DNA of 13,626 bases from an uncultured Ignavibacteriota bacterium (GTDB lineage Bacteria > Bacteroidota > Ignavibacteria > Tepidaquicellales > Tepidaquicellaceae), in contig CALKAJ010000113.1 in assembly GCA_937983305.1 (NCBI GenBank), positions 1 through 13,626 of the forward strand, given 5' to 3'. The notes beneath the pieces were generated by a model that worked only from the letters and a program-made list of their open reading frames with translations, did not search any database and had not been told where the DNA came from. Made by a program: the position numbers and the translations under genes. Positions 1 to 6,915 of the stretch are shown here, one piece after another; positions within the stretch are counted from its first letter, which is position 1, and each line of letters begins with the position of its first letter.

Positions 1-1249
1 ATGTTGTTGACCTGAAATATTTTGCTCTGCGGTCACTTCCATCGTATTCATTGAATGACCAAATCATGCTTCCGTTATCTATTCCATATGTTGATAATTT
101 TGCATAGGACTTCCTTGCAGTTGGTGAAGTTCCGCCTACAGAGCCGCCCGCGCTTGTTCCAACGTAAGGTGCTACTATGTTGGTTTTTGAGAAGAAGAGT
201 TTTGTACTGTCATTAACATTCGAAAATACAAACATTAATGAGTCATTTCCGCCGCTTTTGAAATAAGCTATGTCTGTGTGAAGAGTTTTGGCGTAAGTAC
301 TGCTGTTATACCAGAATACTCTATCGGCTTTGTAATTGAAAGTAGGTGTTACTGTGTATGGGCTTGTGCATACTGCTAATTTCTGTGATACTACATTTGC
401 AGAGTCAAATGAAATTGCAATGTACGTATAAGCTATACCTAAATATGAAGCGTTGTCAGATGTTATTCTCGGGAAATAATATTTCTTAGCGGCATCATTT
501 CCGGGCCAGCTGTATGCAAATAAACTTCCGCCGAATGTAGGTGTACTGATTACTGCACCGCCTACAAATTTTCTGCCGGTTCCGTTTGTTGCCGTAAGAC
601 CGTAAACTATCCAGATATATTTATCGCCTGTAGTGCTCTCAATAATTTCCATATCCATTTCGTCAGAGTTAAATCTGTCTGTGCCGCCTAATGTTATATT
701 TGCATATAATGTCCAGCTTGTTCCATTATTCGTTGAATAGAAAAGCCTTGCTGAATCGGGTGCTGCAGAATTATTTGATAGAAACCCTACAACTGTCCAG
801 ATTTTTCCAACGTTAGTTCCCCTCTGTTCAGTAAAAGTAGCCATACATTTTATACTGCCGTGGGTAAAAACTCTTGTTGCATTTGTCATGATGTTATCCA
901 ATAACACCGGTGAATTTTGTGCAAATTCCAATTTGCCATCGTAAGGGGTCATTGGGGAAGTTACAGATTGCTTTGAGATTGCATTAATCTCGTTCGTTAA
1001 TTCCTGAATTCTCTGAATGTTTGCAGGATTATCGGTTTTTTTGAGATTGCTGATTTCTGTTGCTAAATCAATCTCTCTCTGACTTGGAACGTACGGCTCT
1101 GATTCCTGAGTCAGTGATGCAGTGTTTTGTAACTTTGTGTTGTTGGTGATTTTTTGCTCTTCTGAGCTTGGTTTGAATGGCATATCCTGTGCCATTAGTG
1201 TTACTGAAAAAAATAACATTATTACAGTTAATACAGTAGTTGTGTTCAT
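1..1249 (-). CDS. Secreted Asp-box/beta-propeller-like protein, N-terminal part (runs off left edge)
   Basis: The frame is open from an ATG at 1249 to the window edge, giving 416 codons with no stop. Residues 1-20 form a signal peptide (short polar start, hydrophobic TVIMLFFSVTLMA, probable cleavage before QDMP), so the product is exported. Residues 57-95 look helical (REIDLATEISNL, IQRIQELTNEINAI). From about residue 105 the sequence turns into short beta-rich segments with W, Y and G. One segment, STNNGTSW at 172-179, fits the Asp-box (BNR) pattern S-x-[DN]-x-G-x-[ST]-W found in sialidase-like propellers. A GTSAGGSVGGTS stretch at 364-375 looks like a flexible linker. The start is supported by a strong AGGAGG just upstream. 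The C-terminus, where a type IX secretion sorting domain might sit, lies outside the window. I recognise no catalytic residues and assign no enzymatic function. Transcription diverges from the respiratory genes. Confidence 0.85.
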   Translation of the reverse strand, partial: MNTTTVLTVIMLFFSVTLMAQDMPFKPSSEEQKITNNTKLQNTASLTQESEPYVPSQREIDLATEISNLKKTDNPANIQRIQELTNEINAISKQSVTSPMTPYDGKLEFAQNSPVLLDNIMTNATRVFTHGSIKCMATFTEQRGTNVGKIWTVVGFLSNNSAAPDSARLFYSTNNGTSWTLYANITLGGTDRFNSDEMDMEIIESTTGDKYIWIVYGLTATNGTGRKFVGGAVISTPTFGGSLFAYSWPGNDAAKKYYFPRITSDNASYLGIAYTYIAISFDSANVVSQKLAVCTSPYTVTPTFNYKADRVFWYNSSTYAKTLHTDIAYFKSGGNDSLMFVFSNVNDSTKLFFSKTNIVAPYVGTSAGGSVGGTSPTARKSYAKLSTYGIDNGSMIWSFNEYDGSDRRAKYFRSTT

Positions 1250-1431
1250 TAAATCCTCCTTTTGATTTGTTTTAAAAAACTACTTTTTTGAAGCCTAAAT
1301 ATAATATTTTTATCAGGCATTATCTATAAACAAAGAATTATTGAGAAAGTTCCAATTATTATTCAAAAAAAAAGAACTTTAATAAGTAAAAATGAATTTA
1401 CATTATTAATGCAACTTATGAATCAATTAAT
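1250..1431. other. AT-rich divergent intergenic region
   Basis: This 182-base gap lies between two divergently transcribed genes and must hold the promoter of each, unless transcription starts farther away. It is strongly AT-rich with A and T runs. A TATAAT string occurs at 1300-1305, but no partner -35 box at normal spacing was found on either strand, and no Bacteroidota-type TTTG/TAnnTTTG pair at normal spacing. No promoter is therefore assigned. Confidence 0.4.
1254..1260 (-). promoter_or_regulatory. Strong Shine-Dalgarno of the minus-strand secreted protein
   Basis: On the minus strand the leader reads AGGAGGA followed by four bases and then the ATG at 1249. This is a near-perfect match to the anti-SD sequence. 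It fixes the start of the partial gene and contrasts with every plus-strand gene in the window, none of which has a recognisable SD. Confidence 0.8.
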
Positions 1432-1863
1432 ATGAAATCATTTCGAAAATATTTATTTATCATTAACATTTTTTTGTTGAGTACTCTTTCAACCGGAATG
1501 GTTATAAGTTTTTTGGGAATAAATTACGGCTCACAATGTATTGCTAAACAGGAGATTGTTGAAAAATGCTGCTGCTGTTCCGATAAAAATGAAGGGTGCT
1601 GCTGCTGTAATACAGATACAGACGAAGGTGATGTACATAAATGCAAGTGCAGTATTGAAAATCAAAACGAAAATCAGGAAGAAGCTCCAATAAATGCAAC
1701 TGTTCAAAATAATATTAATCTTGAATTATTATTTTCAATAATAAACAATCAAAACACCGGCATAATAAATTCCGAAGAAAAAGCAAATTTTAACAAAACC
1801 GGAATTAAAAACTCAACCGCCCCGCTAAATCTGTATATACAAAATTCTAATTTTAGAATTTAG
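1432..1863 (+). CDS. Small secreted Cys-cluster protein, possible HYC_CC_PP-like
   Basis: This 143-residue protein starts with a basic, hydrophobic leader (residues 1-27, KYLFIINIFLLSTLSTGMV) that should export or anchor it. It is followed by two CCCC blocks (residues 47-50 and 57-60) and a KCKC motif, all within about 30 residues. The remainder is Asn-rich and polar and ends PLNLYIQNSNFRI. The order of leader ending in ST-G, Cys cluster, then a short Pro-Leu-Tyr/NxxFRI tail recalls the small Bacteroidota HYC_CC_PP family often found beside heavy-metal genes. The HYC motif itself is missing, so that link is tentative. The clustered thiols and the YHS and HMA neighbours suggest soft-metal binding outside the cytoplasm. 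No SD precedes the ATG, as for its plus-strand neighbours. Confidence 0.75.
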   Translation: MKSFRKYLFIINIFLLSTLSTGMVISFLGINYGSQCIAKQEIVEKCCCCSDKNEGCCCCNTDTDEGDVHKCKCSIENQNENQEEAPINATVQNNINLELLFSIINNQNTGIINSEEKANFNKTGIKNSTAPLNLYIQNSNFRI

Positions 1864-1934
1864 AAATCACAAGGGCTCATTACGCCCAAACCTCGTTTTT
1901 AAAATTTTTTTCTAAAACAAAACTTAAAACTATT

Positions 1935-2483
1935 ATGAAATTCAAAGGATTTTCAATTGCTATTGCAATTATCGCAGTAATATTTGCTTTCTCAAATTAT
2001 TCATTCAGCCAAAGCTCTGAAACCAAAAATTGCGAAACCAAAAAATGTGAAACAAAAAAATGTGAAACAAAATCGGGCTCTTGCTCCGGTAAATGCAGTG
2101 AATCTAAAAGTTCCTGCTCAGATAAAGGCAATTCCAAAAGCTGCTGCTCTGATAAAAATAAAACCGGAAATTCACAGGGAACACAGGACAGTGTAAAAGT
2201 ATGTCCGGTAGCAGGTGAAAAAATAGAGGGACAGGGAGTTAAACTCTCCTATCTTGGAAAAGAATATACTTTCTGCTGTGAAGGATGTGCAGCGAAATTC
2301 CAAAAAGAACCTCTTGACTACATCAAAGAAGAAATTCTTTGTCCGGTTATGGGAGAAGCCGCATCGAAAGAAAGTTTCACTGAATACAACGGAACAAAAT
2401 ATTACTTCTGCTGTGCTCCGTGCATAAAAAAATTCAATAAAGATCCTGATAAATACAAAGAAGGATATAAAGAAACTAAATAA
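1935..2483 (+). CDS. Secreted protein with Cys/Lys repeat region and two YHS-type metal-binding domains
   Basis: The protein has 182 residues. Residues 1-25 form a signal peptide (hydrophobic FSIAIAIIAVIFAF), placing it in the periplasm or outside. Residues 29-75 are a low-complexity thiol region: three near-identical ETK[NK]C pentapeptides, then irregular SCS, KCS and SCC units, about ten Cys in 45 residues. Two copies of a YHS/TRASH-like domain follow. Copy one runs from VCPVAGEKI (C90) through YLGKEYTFCCEGC (C114, C115, C118) to PLDYI. Copy two runs from LCPVMGEAA (C136) through YNGTKYYFCCAPC (C159, C160, C163) to PDKYK. The CPV-x-G, Y-x-G-x-x-Y-x-F-C-C-x-x-C and F-x-x-x-P-x-x-Y skeleton is typical of small YHS domains that bind copper or other soft metals. 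A strong terminator follows, so this gene ends its transcript. A role in copper storage or delivery near the oxidase operon is inference. Confidence 0.85.
   Translation: MKFKGFSIAIAIIAVIFAFSNYSFSQSSETKNCETKKCETKKCETKSGSCSGKCSESKSSCSDKGNSKSCCSDKNKTGNSQGTQDSVKVCPVAGEKIEGQGVKLSYLGKEYTFCCEGCAAKFQKEPLDYIKEEILCPVMGEAASKESFTEYNGTKYYFCCAPCIKKFNKDPDKYKEGYKETK
2019..2078 (+). repeat. 15-bp tandem coding repeat, about 3.5 units
   Basis: Units start at 2019, 2034, 2049 and 2064, each beginning GAAAC(C/A)AAAA. The first three end in TTGC or ATGT and encode ETKNC, ETKKC and ETKKC. The fourth degenerates to ETKSG. The repeat expands the Cys/Lys segment just after the signal peptide and could vary in copy number between strains. 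Confidence 0.85.
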
Positions 2484-2513
2484 CAGAACTTTATAAAAAT
2501 ATTTCTTGTTGAT

Positions 2514-2549
2514 AAAAGTGCACTCTTAATCGCTTAAGAGTGCACTTTT
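2514..2549. terminator. Strong intrinsic terminator, probably bidirectional
   Basis: This is a perfect 16-bp inverted repeat. The left arm AAAAGTGCACTCTTAA (2514-2529) and the right arm TTAAGAGTGCACTTTT (2534-2549) enclose a four-base TCGC loop. The arms supply a terminal T run in both directions. It lies 30 bases after the stop of the YHS protein and so closes the upstream transcript. It also argues that the HMA gene and the act operon are expressed from a promoter downstream of it. Confidence 0.9.
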
Positions 2550-2587
2550 CTATTTATCAAATAGTACTTTTTCTTAAAATAAATCAA

Positions 2588-2800
2588 ATGACTACCTTAA
2601 AATTTAAGACCAACGTTAATTGCAGACATTGCATTTCCTCAATTACTCCTTTTCTCAATGAATTGAAATCCGTTGAAAAATGGGAAGTTGACATAGAAGA
2701 CGCAGATAAGATATTAACCGTATCAGGAGAAAATATTACCCCCGAAATGATACAAAATGCATTAATTAAGGCAGGATATAATTCAAGTATCAACATTTAA
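2588..2800 (+). CDS. Heavy-metal-associated (HMA) domain protein, copper-chaperone-like
   Basis: The product is a 70-residue stand-alone HMA domain. C12-R-H-C15 is the metal-binding CxxC, in the context KTNVNCRHCISSI. The Met usual two residues before the first Cys is Val here. The pattern continues with FLNELKSVEKWEVDIEDADKILTVSG and an EMIQNALIKAGY helix, matching the beta-alpha-beta-beta-alpha-beta fold of CopZ/Atx1 proteins. There is no leader, so it is cytoplasmic. The frame stays open upstream to a GTG at 2540, but that codon lies inside the terminator hairpin and would add a non-conserved hydrophobic stretch. The ATG at 2588 is therefore preferred. It stands 78 bases ahead of actA in the same direction. 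Cu(I) handling for the oxidase or for an exporter elsewhere is plausible but not shown. Confidence 0.85.
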   Translation: MTTLKFKTNVNCRHCISSITPFLNELKSVEKWEVDIEDADKILTVSGENITPEMIQNALIKAGYNSSINI

Positions 2801-2827
2801 AAGATAAAATTTGTCTGATTTATTGAA

Positions 2828-2878
2828 TTGATTTTTAAGGTAATTTTCTGATATTTACAGAAAACTTTAAATTATTAT
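2828..2878 (+). promoter_or_regulatory. Possible act-operon promoter and leader hairpin
   Basis: The 78-base gap before actA holds a weak sigma70-like pair, TTGATT (2828-2833) and TATTTA (2852-2857), 18 bases apart. It also holds a small hairpin, TTTTCTG (2844-2850) and CAGAAAA (2858-2864), around a seven-base loop. Both are low-information in such AT-rich DNA. The position is right for the operon promoter, but the hairpin overlaps the proposed -10, so at most one reading is likely to be functional. Confidence 0.25.
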
Positions 2879-3466
2879 ATGAGTAAATTTTTACTTGATT
2901 ATAACTTAAAAGTCCGGCTTCCAATTATAGTATTTACTGCAGCGATAGTATTTGCAATAACGTACTATGTTTCTTATGCGGAAAGAAACGGAATAGGTTA
3001 TACACCCGAGCAGCCCATAAAATACTCACATAAACTCCATGCCGGTGATATGAAGATTGATTGTCAATATTGCCATACAGGAGTTGAAAAATCCAGAAAT
3101 GCCGGAATTCCTTCAGCAGATATTTGTATGAATTGCCATACGGCGGCGAGAACGGATAAGCCGGAAATTATTAAGCTAAAAGAATTCTACGATTATAACA
3201 AACCGATTCCCTGGAAGAGAGTTCATAAAATCCCCGATTTTGCATACTTCAGTCATGCTGTGCACGTTGGTAAAGGAATTGATTGCGAAAATTGTCACGG
3301 CGATATGACAAAAACAGAAGTTGTTGGACAGGTACATTCTTTCACTATGGGTGCCTGCCTTGAATGTCACAGGAGCCCGGAAAAAAACATTAAGGATTTT
3401 TCAAAATTGCAGGAAAAATTTAGCATTAAAAAAGGTCCCGAGTATTGCTCAGCTTGTCACAGATAA
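2879..3466 (+). CDS. actA: ACIII subunit ActA, membrane-anchored pentahaem cytochrome c
   Basis: The 195-residue protein has one N-terminal membrane helix (about residues 14-31, LPIIVFTAAIVFAITYYV) and then a periplasmic domain with exactly five CxxCH haem-c sites: C62QYCH, C83MNCH, C136ENCH, C160LECH and C190SACH, the last one residue from the C-terminus. Further histidines (H51, H54, H116, H126, H129, H153) can serve as distal ligands, as expected for bis-His multihaem cytochromes. Five haems, a single helix and a position directly upstream of an ActB/ActC pair identify ActA, which carries electrons from the iron-sulfur subunit toward the monohaem subunit and the acceptor. It is the first gene of the ACIII operon, with no SD before the ATG. 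The next reading frame begins 36 bases later. Confidence 0.93.
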   Translation: MSKFLLDYNLKVRLPIIVFTAAIVFAITYYVSYAERNGIGYTPEQPIKYSHKLHAGDMKIDCQYCHTGVEKSRNAGIPSADICMNCHTAARTDKPEIIKLKEFYDYNKPIPWKRVHKIPDFAYFSHAVHVGKGIDCENCHGDMTKTEVVGQVHSFTMGACLECHRSPEKNIKDFSKLQEKFSIKKGPEYCSACHR

Positions 3467-3502
3467 GAATTATTTTTAAAGTATAAAAACTTTATATAGA
3501 AT

Positions 3503-3712
3503 ATGTCCAAAAATCCGAAATCAATTTTAAAAGAAAACAAAATCAGCAGAAAGAAGTTTTTTCTTTTTGCAGGTGCGGCAGTTTCTATTGCAGCTGCCGT
3601 TACAAAATATCCCTTTAAGCTTTTAGCGGGGAAATCCGAAGCAATAGCAGACTCGACAGGAAAGATTAAGGTTAAGGAAAATCCTTTTTCCGTAAAAAGA
3701 AATATTATTTAA
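3503..3712 (+). CDS. Small Tat-signal-like protein between actA and actB
   Basis: This is a 69-residue protein that I cannot assign to a family. Residues 15-24 read SRKKFFLFAG, close to the twin-arginine pattern S-R-R-x-F-L-K but with RK instead of RR. A short hydrophobic stretch follows (AGAAVSIAAAV, about 23-33), then a polar tail of about 35 residues with KIKVKENPFSVKRN and no cysteine or histidine. It could be a Tat substrate, or an N-in single-helix subunit with the tail in the periplasm. The frame is intact, bounded by gaps of 36 and 34 bases, and in the same direction as its neighbours, so it is probably translated with the operon. An analogue in context is the small Tat-target protein found beside some formate dehydrogenase genes. 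An accessory subunit or assembly factor of ACIII is my inference. Confidence 0.65.
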   Translation: MSKNPKSILKENKISRKKFFLFAGAAVSIAAAVTKYPFKLLAGKSEAIADSTGKIKVKENPFSVKRNII

Positions 3713-3746
3713 TAAAAATAAGTTTATAACATAAAATATACTACAA

Positions 3747-6700
3747 GTGGAAAAAAACCGGGAAACTAAATACTGGCGCGGACTTTCGGAATATAATAAA
3801 TCCGATAAATTTAAACACGCTGTTAATCTCGAATTTGAAAACGAAGTTGAAACCGAAGAAGAAGGCAAGTCTCTTATTTCAAGAAGACAGTTTCTTTCTT
3901 TCCTGACTGCATCTGCCGCACTTACAGCCGCAGGCTGCTCGAATTATAAGGATAAAGGCGATATAGTTCCGTATAATAAAAAGCCGGAAGAAATAACTGT
4001 TGGAGTCCCAAATTATTATGCTTCAACTTGTACAGGTTGTGCTGAAAATTGCGGTACGCTTATAAAAACCCGCGAAGGAAGACCTGTGAAAATTGACGGG
4101 AATCCGGATAACCCTGTAAATAAGGGAAAAATCTGTTCACGCGGACAAGCAGGTATTATCAATCTTTACGACCCGGATAGAATTAAAGAGCCGCTTGCAG
4201 GAGACAGAGCAGGAAATTATGCACCCGTTACCTGGAAATCCGCTGACGATAAAATAATTCAGGCGCTGAACTCGGCTTCTTCAACGGGAAAAGAAATTGC
4301 AATAATATCAAATACACTCACCTCTCTTACTTTCAAAAAAATACTCGCTGATTTTAAAGTTAAATATCCTTCCGCAAATCTCTATACTTATGAACTTGCA
4401 GGAGAAAAGAATTTTATCAATGCTTTCAAAAAGTCTTATGGAATTAATAATCCGCAGGGAACTGAGTTTGTAATCCCTTCGGTAAAACTTGGCGAAGCAA
4501 AAGTTATTCTTGCTCTTGAATCTGACTTTTTAAACACAGGAAAAAACAGACAGGAAAATATCAGACTATTTACCGAAAACAGGGAAGTCATTAGCAAGGA
4601 AAAATTTAATAAATTATATTCGGTTGAAGGAAATGTTACACTTACCGGGTTGAATTCGGATTACAGAATCAAATTAAAACCGGATGCTATTGAAGAATTT
4701 GTTTTAAGTCTTTTAAATGAATTCATTGTTAAGAAATCACTACCTTCCGGAACAAAGTTTGCAGGTCAGCCGGGTATTGAGCAGCTGCTTTCAGGTTTTG
4801 AGCTTTCACAGTTTGTAAAGAAATATTCACTAAACAGCGAAACCATTAACGAACTTGTAAAGGACCTTGAATCGAATCAGGGCAGTGCCTTTGTAAGTGC
4901 AGGCTTTATGCTTTCCGAATCAACTCATATTGCCGTAAATCTTTTAAATGAGGTTATCGGTGCAAGCAAACTTTTTGATTTTGCAAACGGATTTTTTGTT
5001 TTGCAGGAAAATTCAACTGACGAAGAAATTCAGAAGTTATCCGGAAATCTTAAAAGCGGTAATGTTGCCGCCGCAGTTGTAATTGATTCTAACCCTGTTT
5101 ATCATTATGCTAAGGAATACGGATTTGCGGAATCATTGAAGAAACTTCCGACTTCCGTTTTACTTACAGAGTTTCTGAATGAAACTGCCGATGTTTGTAA
5201 TTATGTTTTACCGGTTAATAATAATCTCGAATCATGGGGAGACTATAAAGTCAGAGCCGGTTTAATATCTTTGCAGCAGCCCGTTATTTATCCTTTGTAT
5301 AATACGAGACAGAGAGAAACAATATTTTTGAACTGGATGAAAAATGATATAACGGATAAGCAGGATTATTTTTTAAATTATTTAAAGGAAAACTGGGAAA
5401 AGAATATTTATCCTGCTATGAATTCCGGAACTTCATTCCGTGATTTCTGGACAAAGTCTCTTCAGGATGGTATAGTCGTAACTCAGGATAAAGTAAATGA
5501 AAGCCTGCAGTTTGTAAATGAATCTTTCATTCAAAATTCAGGAAAAGTAAAGTCATCAAAAGATTTTGCAGTTGTACTTTGCAGAAGCTATTCACTTGGT
5601 GACGGAAAGTTTGCAAACAACGGATGGCTTCAGGAATTGCCTCACCCCGTTTCGAAAATGGTGTGGGATAATTATGCGGCTATTTCAGGTGACTCGGCAA
5701 AAGAGCTCGGCGTTGATACAAATGATATGATAGAGATTGCAATTAACGGAAATAAAATTTCAGTACCCGTATTTGTTCAACCCGGAATGGCAGATAAAAC
5801 CATTGCGATTGAACTTGGATACGGCAGAACAAAAGCAGGTAAAGTCGGCTCTGATAAAGGTTTTAATGCTGTAGAGCTGATTTCTAAAACTCCTGCAATT
5901 TCACCGTGGCTTTATAATAATGCATCAATTACAAAAACCTCAGGAACTTACGAGCTTATTTCAACTCAGGAGCATTATCCGATTGATCAGGAGCAATACA
6001 AGGATATTGCAATTAAAAGAGGTATTGTAAGAGAAGCTACGCTTGCCGAATACAGGAAAAATCCGGGCGGCATTATTAAAGAAAAGAAAATTGACGGATT
6101 GAATATTGTCCAATTCCCGAGTGTAAACGAAGACCATCAATATACGGGCGTAAAATGGGCAATGGCAATTGATTTGAATAAATGCATCGGTTGTGCAGAT
6201 TGTACTTCTGCCTGTAATGTTGAGAATAATATTCCCGTTGTGGGAAAAGATCAGGTGAAGGCAAACAGAGAAATGCACTGGATTAGAATTGACAGATATT
6301 ATTCCGGAAATTCATCCGAGCCGAGAGCAACTTTTATGCCTATGCTTTGTCAGCATTGCGATTTAGCTCCTTGCGAGAATGTATGTCCTGTTGCAGCAAC
6401 AACTCACAGCGAGGATGGCATTAACGGTATGGCATATAACAGATGTGTCGGTACAAGATATTGCTCGAATAACTGTCCTTATAAAGTAAGAAGGTATAAT
6501 TATTTCAATTTCAGAAATCATCTCGCAGACGGACATTATGAGCAGGATTCAGTTAGTCTTGTTCATAACCCGGAAGTTACTGTAAGATCAAGAGGTGTAA
6601 TGGAAAAATGTACTTTCTGTCTGCAAAGAGTTATGGGTGCAAGGCAGAATTCAATTGCAACAAACACACCTTTAAAAGGTTCAGATGTGAAGACTGCCTG

Positions 6701-6881
6701 TCAGGAAGCTTGTCCTTCAAATGCAATTTCTTTTGGTGATATGAACGACGATAAAGACGCACTTCAGCAATTCAGAAAGCATAAATTATCATACACTGTA
6801 CTTGAAGAGATTAAGGTGAGACCAAATGTAACTTATATAGCGAAAATCAGAAACAACAACGGAAATAAAAACAAAGCATAA
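3747..6881 (+). CDS. actB: ACIII subunit ActB, molybdopterin-oxidoreductase-like domain fused to a four-cluster iron-sulfur domain
   Basis: The 1044-residue protein is of normal ActB length. Residues 7-30 (KYWRGLSEY through HAVNLEF) followed by S45-R-R-Q-F-L and a lipobox-like TAAGC64 form the extended Tat leader known for this family. The B1 half (about 80-760) resembles the molybdopterin oxidoreductase catalytic chain. The B2 half carries C813/816/819/823, C868/871/876/880, C900/906/910 with Thr903 in the fourth position (CVGTRYC), and C955/958/985/989. That is three [4Fe-4S] clusters and one [3Fe-4S], as described for ACIII. It transfers electrons from the ActC quinol site to ActA. Oddly, B1 keeps a full C95-x2-C98-x3-C102-x27-C130 cluster motif (see findings). 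The start is GTG, chosen because it is the only one that keeps the leader motif; there is no SD. Confidence 0.93.
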   Translation: MEKNRETKYWRGLSEYNKSDKFKHAVNLEFENEVETEEEGKSLISRRQFLSFLTASAALTAAGCSNYKDKGDIVPYNKKPEEITVGVPNYYASTCTGCAENCGTLIKTREGRPVKIDGNPDNPVNKGKICSRGQAGIINLYDPDRIKEPLAGDRAGNYAPVTWKSADDKIIQALNSASSTGKEIAIISNTLTSLTFKKILADFKVKYPSANLYTYELAGEKNFINAFKKSYGINNPQGTEFVIPSVKLGEAKVILALESDFLNTGKNRQENIRLFTENREVISKEKFNKLYSVEGNVTLTGLNSDYRIKLKPDAIEEFVLSLLNEFIVKKSLPSGTKFAGQPGIEQLLSGFELSQFVKKYSLNSETINELVKDLESNQGSAFVSAGFMLSESTHIAVNLLNEVIGASKLFDFANGFFVLQENSTDEEIQKLSGNLKSGNVAAAVVIDSNPVYHYAKEYGFAESLKKLPTSVLLTEFLNETADVCNYVLPVNNNLESWGDYKVRAGLISLQQPVIYPLYNTRQRETIFLNWMKNDITDKQDYFLNYLKENWEKNIYPAMNSGTSFRDFWTKSLQDGIVVTQDKVNESLQFVNESFIQNSGKVKSSKDFAVVLCRSYSLGDGKFANNGWLQELPHPVSKMVWDNYAAISGDSAKELGVDTNDMIEIAINGNKISVPVFVQPGMADKTIAIELGYGRTKAGKVGSDKGFNAVELISKTPAISPWLYNNASITKTSGTYELISTQEHYPIDQEQYKDIAIKRGIVREATLAEYRKNPGGIIKEKKIDGLNIVQFPSVNEDHQYTGVKWAMAIDLNKCIGCADCTSACNVENNIPVVGKDQVKANREMHWIRIDRYYSGNSSEPRATFMPMLCQHCDLAPCENVCPVAATTHSEDGINGMAYNRCVGTRYCSNNCPYKVRRYNYFNFRNHLADGHYEQDSVSLVHNPEVTVRSRGVMEKCTFCLQRVMGARQNSIATNTPLKGSDVKTACQEACPSNAISFGDMNDDKDALQQFRKHKLSYTVLEEIKVRPNVTYIAKIRNNNGNKNKA

Positions 6882-6915
6882 TAAATAATTTTGAAAAATA
6901 TAATAAACAGTCACA

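Noticed and set aside
1300..1305. TATAAT string as a -10 box
   Set aside because: No -35 partner at 16-18 bases on either strand. Such strings are expected by chance at this AT content.
1873..1912. Possible terminator after the Cys-cluster gene (GGGC/GCCC followed by T runs)
   Set aside because: The stem has only four pairs with a seven-base loop, and the T runs are common in this AT-rich DNA. Too weak to call.
1984..2196. 70-codon plus-strand frame overlapping the YHS gene
   Set aside because: It is the +1 reading of the 15-bp repeat and thiol tract (Lys/Ala/Pro-rich). It has no independent gap or signal.
2540..2587. Longer HMA protein starting at GTG 2540
   Set aside because: The start codon lies in the right arm of the terminator. 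The extra 16 residues are not part of an HMA fold and are not a credible signal peptide.
5961..6278. Minus-strand frames opposite actB (105 and 62 codons)
   Set aside because: They are antisense to the start of the B2 iron-sulfur domain. No start signal and no recognisable protein.
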